64,000 bases of DNA from the NCBI RefSeq assembly GCF_003605405.2, contig NZ_QYTW02000003.1:62001-126000 (forward strand), given 5' to 3'. The number at the start of each line of letters is the position of its first letter. The first letter of the stretch is position 1. A program made the translations under genes and the position numbers. Below are positions 54,822 to 63,971 of this stretch, piece after piece. The DNA comes from Siminovitchia terrae. GTDB lineage: Bacteria; Bacillota; Bacilli; Bacillales; Bacillaceae_C. The notes below the pieces were generated by a model, which did no database searches, was not told the DNA's origin, and was given only the letters and a program-made list of their open reading frames with translations.

Positions 54822-55045
54822 TTAGGCTATCCCCGTAGTTCCTACGGTTAGAAGTCTTATAGCTTCGTTTCTAAGGTTTTGTCCTGCGTTAATATCTCTA
54901 TCGTGATGTGTGCCACAAGATGGACAGTCCCATTCACGAAGATTTAGATCCTTAACGTCTTTATTTTGGTAACCACAACATGAACATAGTTGAGAACTTG
55001 CGAATGTCTTTGACACAGCCACTACTTGCTTGCCATACCATTTTG
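54822..55045 (-). pseudogene. tnpB: TnpB (IS200/IS605) C-terminal remnant
   Basis: Encodes [22 protein letters not shown], then [30 protein letters not shown]. That is the TnpB zinc ribbon (CSxCG...CPxCG) followed by the DRDxNAAxN box with the last RuvC Asp. The first two RuvC residues and everything N-terminal are absent; the upstream side is fused to an IS256-type remnant. Not able to cleave DNA. Confidence 0.85.
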
Positions 55046-55320
55046 TTTCCAATTCTTTAATACGCAAAAGGCATTCTCATTAGGGAATGTTCTTTTTTTG
55101 GTCACTCTCTTGAAGCTGGAATGGGTTCTTTCCACAGCGTTGGTTGTATACATGATTTTACGAATGGCGCTGCCATAGTCAAAGAGCTGCTCGACATGAT
55201 GAAAATTGCTCATCCATACGTCAATGGCTCCTAGATAGACCGTTCATTGTTGTTTGAAGGATTCAAAGGCACTTTGGCAAGCCTTCAGACTGGGGCCTAT
55301 ATACCCCTCTTAATTCTGCG
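55030..55320 (-). pseudogene. IS256-family transposase C-terminal remnant
   Basis: Encodes SLKACQSAFESFKQQ-stop-T, AIDVWMSNFHHVEQLFDYGS, AIRKIMYTTNAVERTHSSFK and [10 protein letters not shown], then, after a frameshift, RIKELETKW. The FxYPxxIRKxIYTTNAxE block is diagnostic of IS256/Mutator transposases. It contains one stop and one frameshift and runs directly into the TnpB remnant. Confidence 0.75.
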
Positions 55321-55378
55321 TGAATGCTTTATAACTCCTACTTTTTTTATTAGCCGATTGATTTTTTTAGCAACATGA

Positions 55379-55421
55379 CATATCATATTGATATGTCAAA
55401 TTGATATATCAATATGATATG
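55379..55421. promoter_or_regulatory. PadR operator palindrome
   Basis: CATATCATATTGATAT at 55379-55394 and its exact complement at 55406-55421, separated by 11 bp; a nested TGACATATCA/TGATATGTCA pair lies in the left half. Immediately before the PadR ribosome site. Confidence 0.65.
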
Positions 55422-55439
55422 AGGAAGGAGATTGTAACA

Positions 55440-56048
55440 TTGTCAATTGAACAATCTATTCTTGCTATTTTAAGTTTTTGGCCTAGTACTGGCTACGATA
55501 TTAACTCGGAGGTTGAACATAAAGCTGCCGGGTTATATTGGGGAATGAGTTATGGAAGTATTTATCCGAAATTAAAGAAACTTGAAGAAGAAGGGTTTAT
55601 TTATCCCATCGAGCAAGAGGAAAAGGGCCGTAAAAAGAAACTTTATGAACTTACCCCAAAAGGGTGGGAGGAATTTGAAAACTGGCTTCGATTACCTCCG
55701 GCCTACCCAAAAGTTAAAGACGAATTATTAATGAAGATGTCCACTTGGCACGAAGATATAGAAAGCTCAATATTAATTGGTCATCTACTAAAAAGAAAAG
55801 AGACAACTGAGGATTTACTTGAATTTGTGAAAGGCTGGCCAACAAACGGAATTTCTTACATCAGTAATTTTGGTATGCTATCGATTCGCTATGCCGAAAT
55901 ACGGCTAGAAGCTGAGTTGAAGTGGATTGAAGAATCGATAAATGCATTGGAAAAAAATCAACTCCCAAAAGGACAGGATCCCAATAAGAATACAGAAAAA
56001 CTACTAGCAAGGCGTAGAGAAGCAATCCAAGACGAAAAGGGGAAATAA
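55440..56048 (+). CDS. PadR-family transcriptional regulator
   Basis: 202 aa. SIEQSILAILSFWPSTGYDINSEVEHKAAGLYWGMSYGSIYPKLKKLEEEG is the PadR winged helix with the characteristic SxGSIYPxLxxLE turn; a C-terminal four-helix dimer part (Vir-like) follows. TTG 55440 is supported by GGAAGGAG 8 nt upstream; the frame is open from 55401 but inside the operator. It is followed 3 bp later by an MFS exporter, the usual drug-responsive pair. Confidence 0.87.
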   Translation: MSIEQSILAILSFWPSTGYDINSEVEHKAAGLYWGMSYGSIYPKLKKLEEEGFIYPIEQEEKGRKKKLYELTPKGWEEFENWLRLPPAYPKVKDELLMKMSTWHEDIESSILIGHLLKRKETTEDLLEFVKGWPTNGISYISNFGMLSIRYAEIRLEAELKWIEESINALEKNQLPKGQDPNKNTEKLLARRREAIQDEKGK

Positions 56049-56051
56049 CAA

Positions 56052-57314
56052 ATGAATGCTGGCATATTTAAGCCTTTAAAATTCCGTTCATTTCGTTCAT
56101 TATTTGGTGCCCAGATATTTTCGGATCTTGGTAATTGGCTTGATCTGATTACTTTACAGGTTATTGTTGCTTACCATTGGGGACTAGATGAGATGGCCCT
56201 TGCCGCAGTGATTATTGCATTAGGCCTACCTTGGGTGATTATAGGTCCCTTTGCAAGTGTATTCGTAGATCGACTTCCAAAAAAGCAAATGATGGTTATT
56301 TGTTTATTTTTAAGAATCCTGTTTGTAGGAGGATTATTCTTTGCCCCTAACCTTTACGTCCTTTTAATATTTGTGTTTTTGAAGGGAACAGTCGCAGGAA
56401 TTTACGATCCGGCAAGACAAAGTATGATTAGGTTTACGATTCCCGATGACCACCTTCCAGAGGCGGTAACACTTAGCCAGCTTTCCAGTAATACGATGAA
56501 AATCATGGGCCCTGCACTTGGTGGAGGCATCATAGCTTTGTTTGGAGCAAAAAGTCCATTCTTATTTGAAGCTGTTGGTTTTTTCATCGCTATATTATTA
56601 TTATTAACTCTTCCCAACATGGATGAACAAGAAACGAATGCTAAGAATAAATCTAAAAATATAAATAGGGATAATGGTCATTTTTGGAAAGAACTATTAG
56701 ATGGCATTAAGCACATTTCCTATACCCCACTATTAAAAAGTTCAGTTATCCTATCCTCCATAGCGTTTTTCATCATTTTCCTGTACGATGGACTATTTGT
56801 ATTTATTGCCCAAAATCTCGGCTTCACTGAAGGGAATTTTGGATTACTGATTAGTGCTCTAGGTTTAGGAAGCGTGTCAGGTTCCCTTTTAATGGGTAAC
56901 TGGACACATTGGAAAAGAAAGCCTTTACATTTAATGTCAAGTGCATTTCTTTTTAGCGGTTCTTTAATCATTACAATAGGGCTTGGTAGTATAGGGATTG
57001 TTAATCTTCCTCAAGTTGGTTGGGTGATTGGCGCATTTTTCCTTGGTTTTATGAGCTCTGGTGAGTCGGCACCTTATGGATTTGTTTTACAGTCTGAGAC
57101 GCCTAAGCACATGATGGGAAGAGTATCTGCTGTGGCCACATCATTACAAACATTCTCTATGCTTATTGCACCTGCTGCGGGATCTCTTCTTGCCAAGTGG
57201 ATTGGAGTTTCAATTGTCTTGATAGGAGCAGGAGGAGCAACCTGCTTATTGGGTACAATTGTCCTCATTTTTATCGCTCGAAATGATGTTCAAGAAAAAC
57301 ACTTCCAAGCATAA
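56052..57314 (+). CDS. MFS transporter, drug-exporter type
   Basis: 420 aa with about 12 helices in two bundles of six around a central cytoplasmic loop (NKSKNINRDNGHFWKELLDG). FASVFVDRLPKKQ is the MFS A-motif between helices 2 and 3, with a second version (MGNWTHWKRKP) in the other half. It is similar in type to MefA/BmrA-like macrolide exporters. Control by the PadR gene before it, with which it forms an operon. Confidence 0.85.
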   Translation: MNAGIFKPLKFRSFRSLFGAQIFSDLGNWLDLITLQVIVAYHWGLDEMALAAVIIALGLPWVIIGPFASVFVDRLPKKQMMVICLFLRILFVGGLFFAPNLYVLLIFVFLKGTVAGIYDPARQSMIRFTIPDDHLPEAVTLSQLSSNTMKIMGPALGGGIIALFGAKSPFLFEAVGFFIAILLLLTLPNMDEQETNAKNKSKNINRDNGHFWKELLDGIKHISYTPLLKSSVILSSIAFFIIFLYDGLFVFIAQNLGFTEGNFGLLISALGLGSVSGSLLMGNWTHWKRKPLHLMSSAFLFSGSLIITIGLGSIGIVNLPQVGWVIGAFFLGFMSSGESAPYGFVLQSETPKHMMGRVSAVATSLQTFSMLIAPAAGSLLAKWIGVSIVLIGAGGATCLLGTIVLIFIARNDVQEKHFQA

Positions 57315-57779
57315 AAGTTAATTTTGATACAGCTTTACTTTTTACCAATTTTTATTCTCGACAATAGATCGAAGTAACTAGCGCCTAATTTCTCACTTAC
57401 AGAACCGAAATATAGGTTTTTCCTGACGGTACCCCATTATTAGGAATTTGATAAGAAAATCAACTCCATTTTTCAACTCATCTATGTATAATTAGTTTTT
57501 TGATGAAATCACACAAATACAATAAAACGCATTTTAATTTGATCAAAAGTTGCTGTGATTGTGAAACGACCTCATTTAAAAGCTTTGGCTACGCCATGTA
57601 CCCCTTTTTGCTTAGACATACTTCAACTTGATAAGAGGTTCTAGATAAATAAAATCCTTATCCTCACCAATAATGATATTTTGTGAAAGGCTTTCTTATC
57701 ATTAGCAGGAATAAATTTAAGAACACCTTAATGTTGATCATCTGAACCAAGCATAAGCCAGGCCAACTTTTTTCGAATG
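57315..57779. other. Intergenic stretch with debris
   Basis: No intact gene. The right end continues into the serine-recombinase remnant; the rest shows nothing I can support. Confidence 0.4.
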
Positions 57780-57985
57780 GCAGCGATGTTAACAATCTCA
57801 TATTCAAAGTGAAAAGATTGTACTTTTTTCAGCATCTTATCTAATTCAGGTTTTATTTCCTAGGATGATCCCACTTCGTATTCCCATTTGTTTTGTATAC
57901 AAAAATCAATAAGTGATGCTACTTATCTTCTTAGCACTTAGTTTCCTCGGGTCTTGATTTTCGACTATAAATAGCCGCCTGTTCA
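57780..57985 (-). pseudogene. Serine recombinase N-terminal remnant
   Basis: Minus strand, with frame corrections, reads EQAAIYSRKSRPEETK, then LIDFCIQNKWEYEVGSS-stop-EIKPELDKMLKKVQSF. This is the large serine recombinase start (YSRKSxxEE with the catalytic Ser, and the RPxLxxMLxxV helix). At least one stop and one shift. Probably left by an excised phage or ICE. Confidence 0.55.
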
Positions 57986-58157
57986 ATGATATTTTTTTCT
58001 TAACTCCATTCACCTCACCAATGTTGGTCCGGACCTGAATGACGGATTGCGCTTTTTTAAGAGAACAGGAAATCATTCATTCCCAACGCTTCCGCGAAGC
58101 AGTATAAATTTTGTAAGAGGAACGGGATAGGAAAATGTTATTTTAATCTTTATATTT

Positions 58158-58190
58158 AAGGTGACTGTCACCGAATGACAGTCACCTTCA
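58158..58190. terminator. Bidirectional terminator hairpin
   Basis: Perfect 13-bp stem AAGGTGACTGTCA/TGACAGTCACCTT with a 5-nt loop, six bases beyond the glycine-zipper gene stop. Confidence 0.75.
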
Positions 58191-58195
58191 TTTCG

Positions 58196-58513
58196 TCAAG
58201 CTTTCCTATTTACAACCATCTGGCTGCTTACCATATTCCCTAATTGATGTCCGACGGAATGGCCCAGCTGCCCTCCCACAATGGCTCCTGCCACGGAACC
58301 CACTGCTGTTCCGACACCTGGAAAAATAGCTGTCCCCAGCATGGCGCCATACTCGACTCCTGCCATGATCCCTAGGGTACCTGTCATGTTTTTCGTAGTA
58401 CCGGTAGTGTATTGATTTTTATCCAAATGACCATTTCTTAGTTTTTTATGATCTTGAATCTGGTTGACTGCCCCCGCAATTAAACCAGTCCATAATGAAC
58501 CTCCTTGAAGCAT
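58196..58513 (-). CDS. Glycine-zipper membrane-associated protein
   Basis: 105 aa. The second half (LGIMAGVEYGAMLGTAIFPGVGTAVGSVAGAIVGGQLGHSVGHQLG) is full of GxxxG spacings, forming a glycine-zipper hairpin that inserts in or packs on membranes. AAGGAGGG precedes the ATG. It belongs to a small leftward group with the next gene and is divergent from the large P-type ATPase, as similar small proteins are in other Bacillus clusters. Function unknown. Confidence 0.7.
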   Translation of the reverse strand: MLQGGSLWTGLIAGAVNQIQDHKKLRNGHLDKNQYTTGTTKNMTGTLGIMAGVEYGAMLGTAIFPGVGTAVGSVAGAIVGGQLGHSVGHQLGNMVSSQMVVNRKA

Positions 58514-58581
58514 TTACTTTCCCTCCTTTTTCCCCTATAGAGTTCCCGCAGAAGGTTGAAATACCAATGGCAAAAATTATG

Positions 58582-58911
58582 CTATTTATAAACTCCCTCT
58601 GTTCTTTGAAGACTTGTCTTTATGTATTCATTGCTCAATACATTCCTGACACTTTTATCTATCGTTCTATTTTGTTCCTCCGCCGCTTCCATTAAATATT
58701 TAAAGGAATCCGTGATCTTTCGCTGTCCATTTTTGCTTTTGTTTGCAGATTGCTTTTCCGGCATTTCTGCTTTCGCCGATTCAATGAGCCCGATGATGGA
58801 TGCCATGCCTTTTACAAGCCACTGCCTTAAAGTTTTTCTTGCATTTGGTGATTGAAAGATTAGGGTTAAAGCATAAACAAGAAACACCCCAATCAAAGTG
58901 CGCCTATTCAT
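58582..58911 (-). CDS. Small membrane-anchored protein of unknown family
   Basis: 109 aa. One N-terminal helix (TLIGVFLVYALTLIF), then a basic, helical tail (ARKTLRQWLVKGMASIIGLIE, KYLMEAAEEQNRTIDKSVRN). GGAGAAAA precedes the ATG. First gene of the leftward pair, divergent from the ATPase by 156 bp. It may be a membrane-stress or ATPase accessory factor; I cannot name a family. Confidence 0.6.
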   Translation of the reverse strand: MNRRTLIGVFLVYALTLIFQSPNARKTLRQWLVKGMASIIGLIESAKAEMPEKQSANKSKNGQRKITDSFKYLMEAAEEQNRTIDKSVRNVLSNEYIKTSLQRTEGVYK

Positions 58912-59067
58912 ATAAATTTTCTCCTTTTTAGGAAATAATGTCCCCTACCTATCCAAAGTTATTCCCACCCCTTCACTGGAATAAAAAAAGGGCACTGCCC
59001 CATAATATTTTTAACATGGCTTTTTGAGCAGCCATATAAATACAGACAGTACAAGGGGCGTTCATAT

Positions 59068-62000
59068 ATGTATCAAAATCACCTCAAAGAGAGGTTTATA
59101 AGAATTTTGCCAGGCCGAATTCGCCTCGATGTGGCCGGCCTTAAAGGTAATGAAAGCCTGGCTCTATTTATACAAGAAAAGATAAAAATGGCCAAGGGTC
59201 TGATCAATGTCATTCCAAATATCAATTCGGGACGTGCCCTGATCCTCTTTAAACCTGATATGCCTGCCCATCAAGTTATCGAGATTGTTGAAAAATATGA
59301 AATGGAATATTTAAAGCAAACGGACAGGAGCGAACCTGCAACTATAAATAAATCTTATCCGGAAACATCTGGGATTATTTTTAACAAGGCCTCTGGCGAA
59401 AGACACCGCGTTCCCCTTCCTTTGCTTGTTTCCGCAGGATCTTTTTGTGTGTTGGGAATCAAACAGATCATTGCCGGAAAATCAGCTTTGGCCGTATCAC
59501 CAATATCCTTTTATGCTGCAGCCGGATTTTCTGTCTTAATTGGATATTCTTTTTTACGAAACGGGTTTAAAAAGGCGGTAAAGGACAAGAGGAAAAGTGA
59601 CTTTATACTAGGATCCAGTATTTTTGCCATTTCCATTTTGCGGGAAAACTTAGTCATGCTGGCAGGATTAGGCCTATTGCAATACCTTAATTGGAAACTG
59701 GGCCGGCCTGTATTTTCTTTCGGAAACCCAAATGAACATGCGAACTACTCCCGCAAAGTAAGAAATTATAGTGAAAAAACAAGTAAAATCGGTATGCTAC
59801 TTGCAGGGACTACATTATTACTGACAAGAGACCCACTTCGATTCCTGGCTGTATTATTTGCGGTAAATCCAAGGCCGGTAACTTTCTCAAATGAATATAC
59901 ATGGAGCAGCGCCGAATATATTGCAGAGCAGAACGGATTTGCGATTCCGGAAAATGGGTCATTGTCCCAATTGGTACAAACTGAAACAATATTATTTGAG
60001 GACACTGCACAAATTTTTAAGGAGCAGAATCAAGATAAAGTTCAGTGCGTTACAAAAACCTATGATGAAAGCAAATTGTGGTGTTTGGCTTCATCACTTT
60101 TGAAAAAAAGTCACCACCCGTGGAAGAACGCAATCATCGATTCTGCCGGCAAAAGGAAAGGAACCACTCGGACAGCATTTAACGTAAAAGAAGGAAACAA
60201 TGGAATTCAGGGAATAATAAGCAATAACCATGTTTGCATGGGAAATATGGAATATTTGAAAGAAAACGGATTGGCAAAACATGAATATATGTTTGAAACT
60301 AGAAAATGGGAAAGAGACAGTCACGATTTACAATACATCTTTCAAGATGGTGAATGTTTAGGATACTTTATAAGAAAGGGCCTCTCTTATACAGATGCGT
60401 TTACTCGCCTGAAAAAAAGCATGGACAGCCGCTGGAAAGTCGGTGTAATTCAGAACAGCTTGAACATATGCCCGAAAGAACTGGAGAAAAACGGGATTGA
60501 TTTAAAATGGCTGTATATGGACAAAGAAGAGATTGCGAAGCGAATAAATGATTTAAGAGCTGCTGGAAAAGATGTCTTAGCAGTGAAAAAAGAAAGCTTT
60601 CATAACTATTCAAGTAACAATTGCCCGATTCCGACTACAACATTTGAAGATTCTAAAAATCTTCCTTCTTTGATGAAGTTTGCAAAAAAAATGAATAAAA
60701 TATTGGATCAGCAGCTGTCAATCGCAAAAATGTGGAATGCAGCCGGTTGCCTGCTGGCTCTTCCCTTATCCTATTCAGCGCCCTTGATTCATGCCGTGGC
60801 GGATACATTCAATCTTACCTTTATGATACAGGGAATGTATTTCAGTAAAAAATATGCCCCTGATAAAAATCCGGAACTGATTGCCCAACAGGAAGTTGCC
60901 GCAGCTACCAGTTATACAAAGGAAAGCCGCGCCCTGTCTTGGCACTTCCAGCCTGTCAATGAGGTTCTGTCAGCTTTTTCGGTGAATAAGGATGACGGAT
61001 TATTCAATGAGCAGGTTGAAACATTAAAAAAACAGTTTGGAAACAATCAACTGCATACGAATAGCAGGACTCCATTTTCGAAAGCTTTGCTGGAACAATT
61101 TAAGGAGTTTACAACAATTGTTTTGCTTGGGGCATCACTTTTGTCCATTTTTACCGGCGGAATTGTTGACGGGATTGCCATGGCATGTGTTCTCGTTGTG
61201 AATGCCCTCATTGGTGCAGTTCAGGAACAAAAAGCCGAGCGGGTTGTCGAGTCATTAAATCAATTCCAGCCTCCGGTGTGCCGTGTTGTTCGGAACGGTC
61301 AACAAATGGAGTTATCCGGAACCGAATTAGTTCCCGGGGATATCGTTTCTTTTGAAGCGGGTGATCGGATTCCGGCAGATATCCGTATAATCGAGGCTTG
61401 GAATTTGGAAGTGAATGAAGCGCCATTGACCGGAGAATCACTTCCGGTGGAAAAAAGCCCTAATGAGCTGGAAGATGACTGCCCTCTTGCTGAGCAAAAA
61501 AATATGTTGTTCTTGGGTACAAACGTGACGCGGGGAAAAGCAGTCGGAGTAGTAGTCAGAACTGGGATGCAAACTGAAATCGGCCATTTAATGTCTCTCT
61601 TTAACAATGATGATAAGGAATTGACTCCTTTGCAGCAAAAGGTGACATCCATTTCTAAAGTTTTCTGCAAAGGGGCCGTAGTAGCAGGCGTCTTTGTTTT
61701 TATTGCCGGACTTTTGCGTGGAATACCTATACTAGACATTATTGCGACTTCTGTCACACTCGCTGCATCAGCCATTCCTCAGGGCCTGCCAATTGTGATC
61801 ACAATTGCATTAAGTGCTGGTGTTTATAGAATGCTGGAGAAAAATGTCCTGATCCGCAAACTTTCTTCCTTGGAGACTTTGGGAAGAACAACAATCATTT
61901 GCTCCGATAAAACGGGGACTTTGACAAAAAATGAAATGACCGTAAAAGCTGTCAGCACCATCGGCGAAGATTGGAAAGTGTCTGGCAGCGGCTATGAGCC

Positions 62001-63645
62001 AATTGGTGCTATCCAAAACAGTGATGAACAAAAAATAAACGCATCTGATCACCCTGACCTTGAGCAGCTCCTAAAAATCGGGTTGCTTTGTAATGACAGT
62101 CTATTGGAAAAGACGCCAAAAGGCTGGGTAATACAGGGCGATCCAACAGAAGGTGCACTTTTAAGCCTGGGGGCCAAAGCGGGGAAAACAAAGGCAAATA
62201 TGGTTCATTGGATCCGTTACAATGAAATTCCGTTTGATTCAGGAAGGGGAACGATGAGCGTAGCTTGCCATGAAGAGAAACAGGACAAAGACTGCTATAT
62301 ATTTACAAAAGGGTCTGTCGAGGCAATTATTGATCGATGCAATCAGTACCAAAAGGACGGAAAAGTTTTCCCTCTAACAAAAGAAATAAAGGAGTGGATC
62401 ACAAGCCAAAATAAAAAATATGCAGAGCAATCATTAAGGGTTCTTGCTTTTGCATACCGCCCAATCCAATCTGGACATGAAAGTGAGCAAGTTGAAGAAG
62501 AGGAGTTAATTTTTGTGGGCCTTGCGGGAATGATAGACCCGCCTAAACAGGAGGTCAAGAAAAGTGTACAAGATGTGATCAGGCTTGGAGTAAAGCCGGT
62601 CATGATAACAGGTGACCATCCTATAACGGCCTTTGCCATCGGCAAGGAATTAAATATCGTAACTGATTCGGCTGAAGTTCTTTCCGGAATGGAACTGGAC
62701 CAACTGAGTGAAGAACAGCTCGTAGAAAAAATAAAAGATGTCTCTGTTTTTGCAAGAGTATCCCCTGAGCAAAAATTACGGATTGTCAACGCCTACCAAA
62801 AGCTCGGCCATATTGTCGTGATGACGGGTGATGGTGTGAATGACAGCCCTGCTATTAAAAAAGCGGATGTCGGCGTTTCCATGGGGATTGCAGGAACGGA
62901 TGTAACAAAAGAAACTTCGGATATGGTGCTGAAGGAGGATGACTTCACCTCTATTGTTGATGGCATTAAGCGGGGAAGAACTATCATCGGCAATATCCGA
63001 AAAGCATTAGGTTGTCTTTTAACCGGGAATCTATCCGAAATTTTAGTCACGACCACAGCAGTATTGATTGGGCTCCCGATACCGTTGGTTCCCATCCAGA
63101 TATTATTAATGAACCTGTTGACGGATGCCATTCCGGCAACGATTCTGGCTGCAAATCCGGGCAACAAAAATTTGCTGACAAAACAGCAGGATATTGCCGA
63201 CAGGTCACTTTTTCAAAAAATTGCAGTACGCGGATTGCTTCTTTCCGCAGGTGTTGTTGGGATCTTTGCATATAGCCTGTCAGCCGGTATGCCTTTAGCT
63301 ATCGCACAAACGATGGCTTTTGCCACATTGGTTGCGGGACAGCTTGTACAAACATTTTCATGGAGACAAGAAGGCACCATTGGACCGTTGGCTGATTGGA
63401 AAAAAGACCAGTACTTTATAGCCGGACTAGGCATCTCCTGGCTTACTTTGGGCTTAGTGATGTATATCCCTCCCCTTGCGTCCGTATTTCAGACAGCACC
63501 TCTGACGCTTGGGCAATGGCTGCCTCCTCTGTTGGTTGCCGGTTCAGTACCGGCTGTTTCAAAAATGATTCAGCCGGCCATCGAGCGTCACTTAAATCAT
63601 GTTAATGACAGAAAACCGCAACCTGCGCTCCAGCCAGTCATTTAG
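59068..63645 (+). CDS. Large P-type ATPase with N-terminal pseudo-ATPase half (CtpI-like)
   Basis: 1525 aa, about twice the usual length. Residues about 10-90 form an HMA-like fold (RILPGRIRLDV, but no CxxC). Residues about 110-560 look like a decayed P-type ATPase: membrane pairs, then TETILFEDTAQIF at 306-318, where the phosphorylation motif DKTGT has become EDTAQ. The second half is complete: TGESLPVEKS, PQGLP at 904-908, DKTGTLT with Asp947, MITGDHPITA, GDGVNDSPAIKKADVGVSMG, and C-terminal helices. PEGLP of P2 ATPases is PQGLP here, so the ion is uncertain. AAGGGGCG precedes the ATG. Confidence 0.85.
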   Translation: MYQNHLKERFIRILPGRIRLDVAGLKGNESLALFIQEKIKMAKGLINVIPNINSGRALILFKPDMPAHQVIEIVEKYEMEYLKQTDRSEPATINKSYPETSGIIFNKASGERHRVPLPLLVSAGSFCVLGIKQIIAGKSALAVSPISFYAAAGFSVLIGYSFLRNGFKKAVKDKRKSDFILGSSIFAISILRENLVMLAGLGLLQYLNWKLGRPVFSFGNPNEHANYSRKVRNYSEKTSKIGMLLAGTTLLLTRDPLRFLAVLFAVNPRPVTFSNEYTWSSAEYIAEQNGFAIPENGSLSQLVQTETILFEDTAQIFKEQNQDKVQCVTKTYDESKLWCLASSLLKKSHHPWKNAIIDSAGKRKGTTRTAFNVKEGNNGIQGIISNNHVCMGNMEYLKENGLAKHEYMFETRKWERDSHDLQYIFQDGECLGYFIRKGLSYTDAFTRLKKSMDSRWKVGVIQNSLNICPKELEKNGIDLKWLYMDKEEIAKRINDLRAAGKDVLAVKKESFHNYSSNNCPIPTTTFEDSKNLPSLMKFAKKMNKILDQQLSIAKMWNAAGCLLALPLSYSAPLIHAVADTFNLTFMIQGMYFSKKYAPDKNPELIAQQEVAAATSYTKESRALSWHFQPVNEVLSAFSVNKDDGLFNEQVETLKKQFGNNQLHTNSRTPFSKALLEQFKEFTTIVLLGASLLSIFTGGIVDGIAMACVLVVNALIGAVQEQKAERVVESLNQFQPPVCRVVRNGQQMELSGTELVPGDIVSFEAGDRIPADIRIIEAWNLEVNEAPLTGESLPVEKSPNELEDDCPLAEQKNMLFLGTNVTRGKAVGVVVRTGMQTEIGHLMSLFNNDDKELTPLQQKVTSISKVFCKGAVVAGVFVFIAGLLRGIPILDIIATSVTLAASAIPQGLPIVITIALSAGVYRMLEKNVLIRKLSSLETLGRTTIICSDKTGTLTKNEMTVKAVSTIGEDWKVSGSGYEPIGAIQNSDEQKINASDHPDLEQLLKIGLLCNDSLLEKTPKGWVIQGDPTEGALLSLGAKAGKTKANMVHWIRYNEIPFDSGRGTMSVACHEEKQDKDCYIFTKGSVEAIIDRCNQYQKDGKVFPLTKEIKEWITSQNKKYAEQSLRVLAFAYRPIQSGHESEQVEEEELIFVGLAGMIDPPKQEVKKSVQDVIRLGVKPVMITGDHPITAFAIGKELNIVTDSAEVLSGMELDQLSEEQLVEKIKDVSVFARVSPEQKLRIVNAYQKLGHIVVMTGDGVNDSPAIKKADVGVSMGIAGTDVTKETSDMVLKEDDFTSIVDGIKRGRTIIGNIRKALGCLLTGNLSEILVTTTAVLIGLPIPLVPIQILLMNLLTDAIPATILAANPGNKNLLTKQQDIADRSLFQKIAVRGLLLSAGVVGIFAYSLSAGMPLAIAQTMAFATLVAGQLVQTFSWRQEGTIGPLADWKKDQYFIAGLGISWLTLGLVMYIPPLASVFQTAPLTLGQWLPPLLVAGSVPAVSKMIQPAIERHLNHVNDRKPQPALQPVI

Positions 63646-63671
63646 ACTTTATGGGAAGGAGGAAAGATAAA

Positions 63672-63905
63672 ATGAATGAAGAATACAACAATGCCCAAGA
63701 TAACTCAAATCCTCTTTATAACGGTATAATTAATGCCTTGCAGCTTATGCGCCCTGCAGCTGTTTTAGGAATCAAAGGTTTAATGGAGCTTGGCGAAAAG
63801 ACTAAAACACTCACAGCATACGCCCGTGAAGAATTCGAAGACCTTGTAGCTGAAGCCCAATTTGAAAGAATGAAACAACAGATTGATGAGGAACAAAAGG
63901 AGTAG
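63672..63905 (+). CDS. Small DUF5132-like partner of the P-type ATPase
   Basis: 77 aa starting MNEEYNNAQDNSNP; the centre (LMRPAAVLGIKGLMELGEKT) is amphipathic and the tail (AREEFEDLVAEAQFERMKQQ) is acidic and helical. This fits the small proteins of the DUF5132 type often found next to HMA-type ATPases. ATG 63672 has AAGGAGG upstream; the open frame to 63651 is not needed. It lies 26 bp after the ATPase stop, so co-transcription is likely. Assignment is tentative. Confidence 0.6.
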   Translation: MNEEYNNAQDNSNPLYNGIINALQLMRPAAVLGIKGLMELGEKTKTLTAYAREEFEDLVAEAQFERMKQQIDEEQKE

Positions 63906-63914
63906 CTAATTAAT

Positions 63915-63947
63915 GGCAGCGGACTTCTTGCAAGAATGCCCGCTGCC
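63915..63947 (+). other. Hairpin between the small partner and the next gene
   Basis: GGCAGCGG/CCGCTGCC stem with a 17-nt loop and no T-run; attenuator-like rather than a full terminator. Confidence 0.4.
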
Positions 63948-63971
63948 GATTAAACTCGGGAGGTATTCCAA

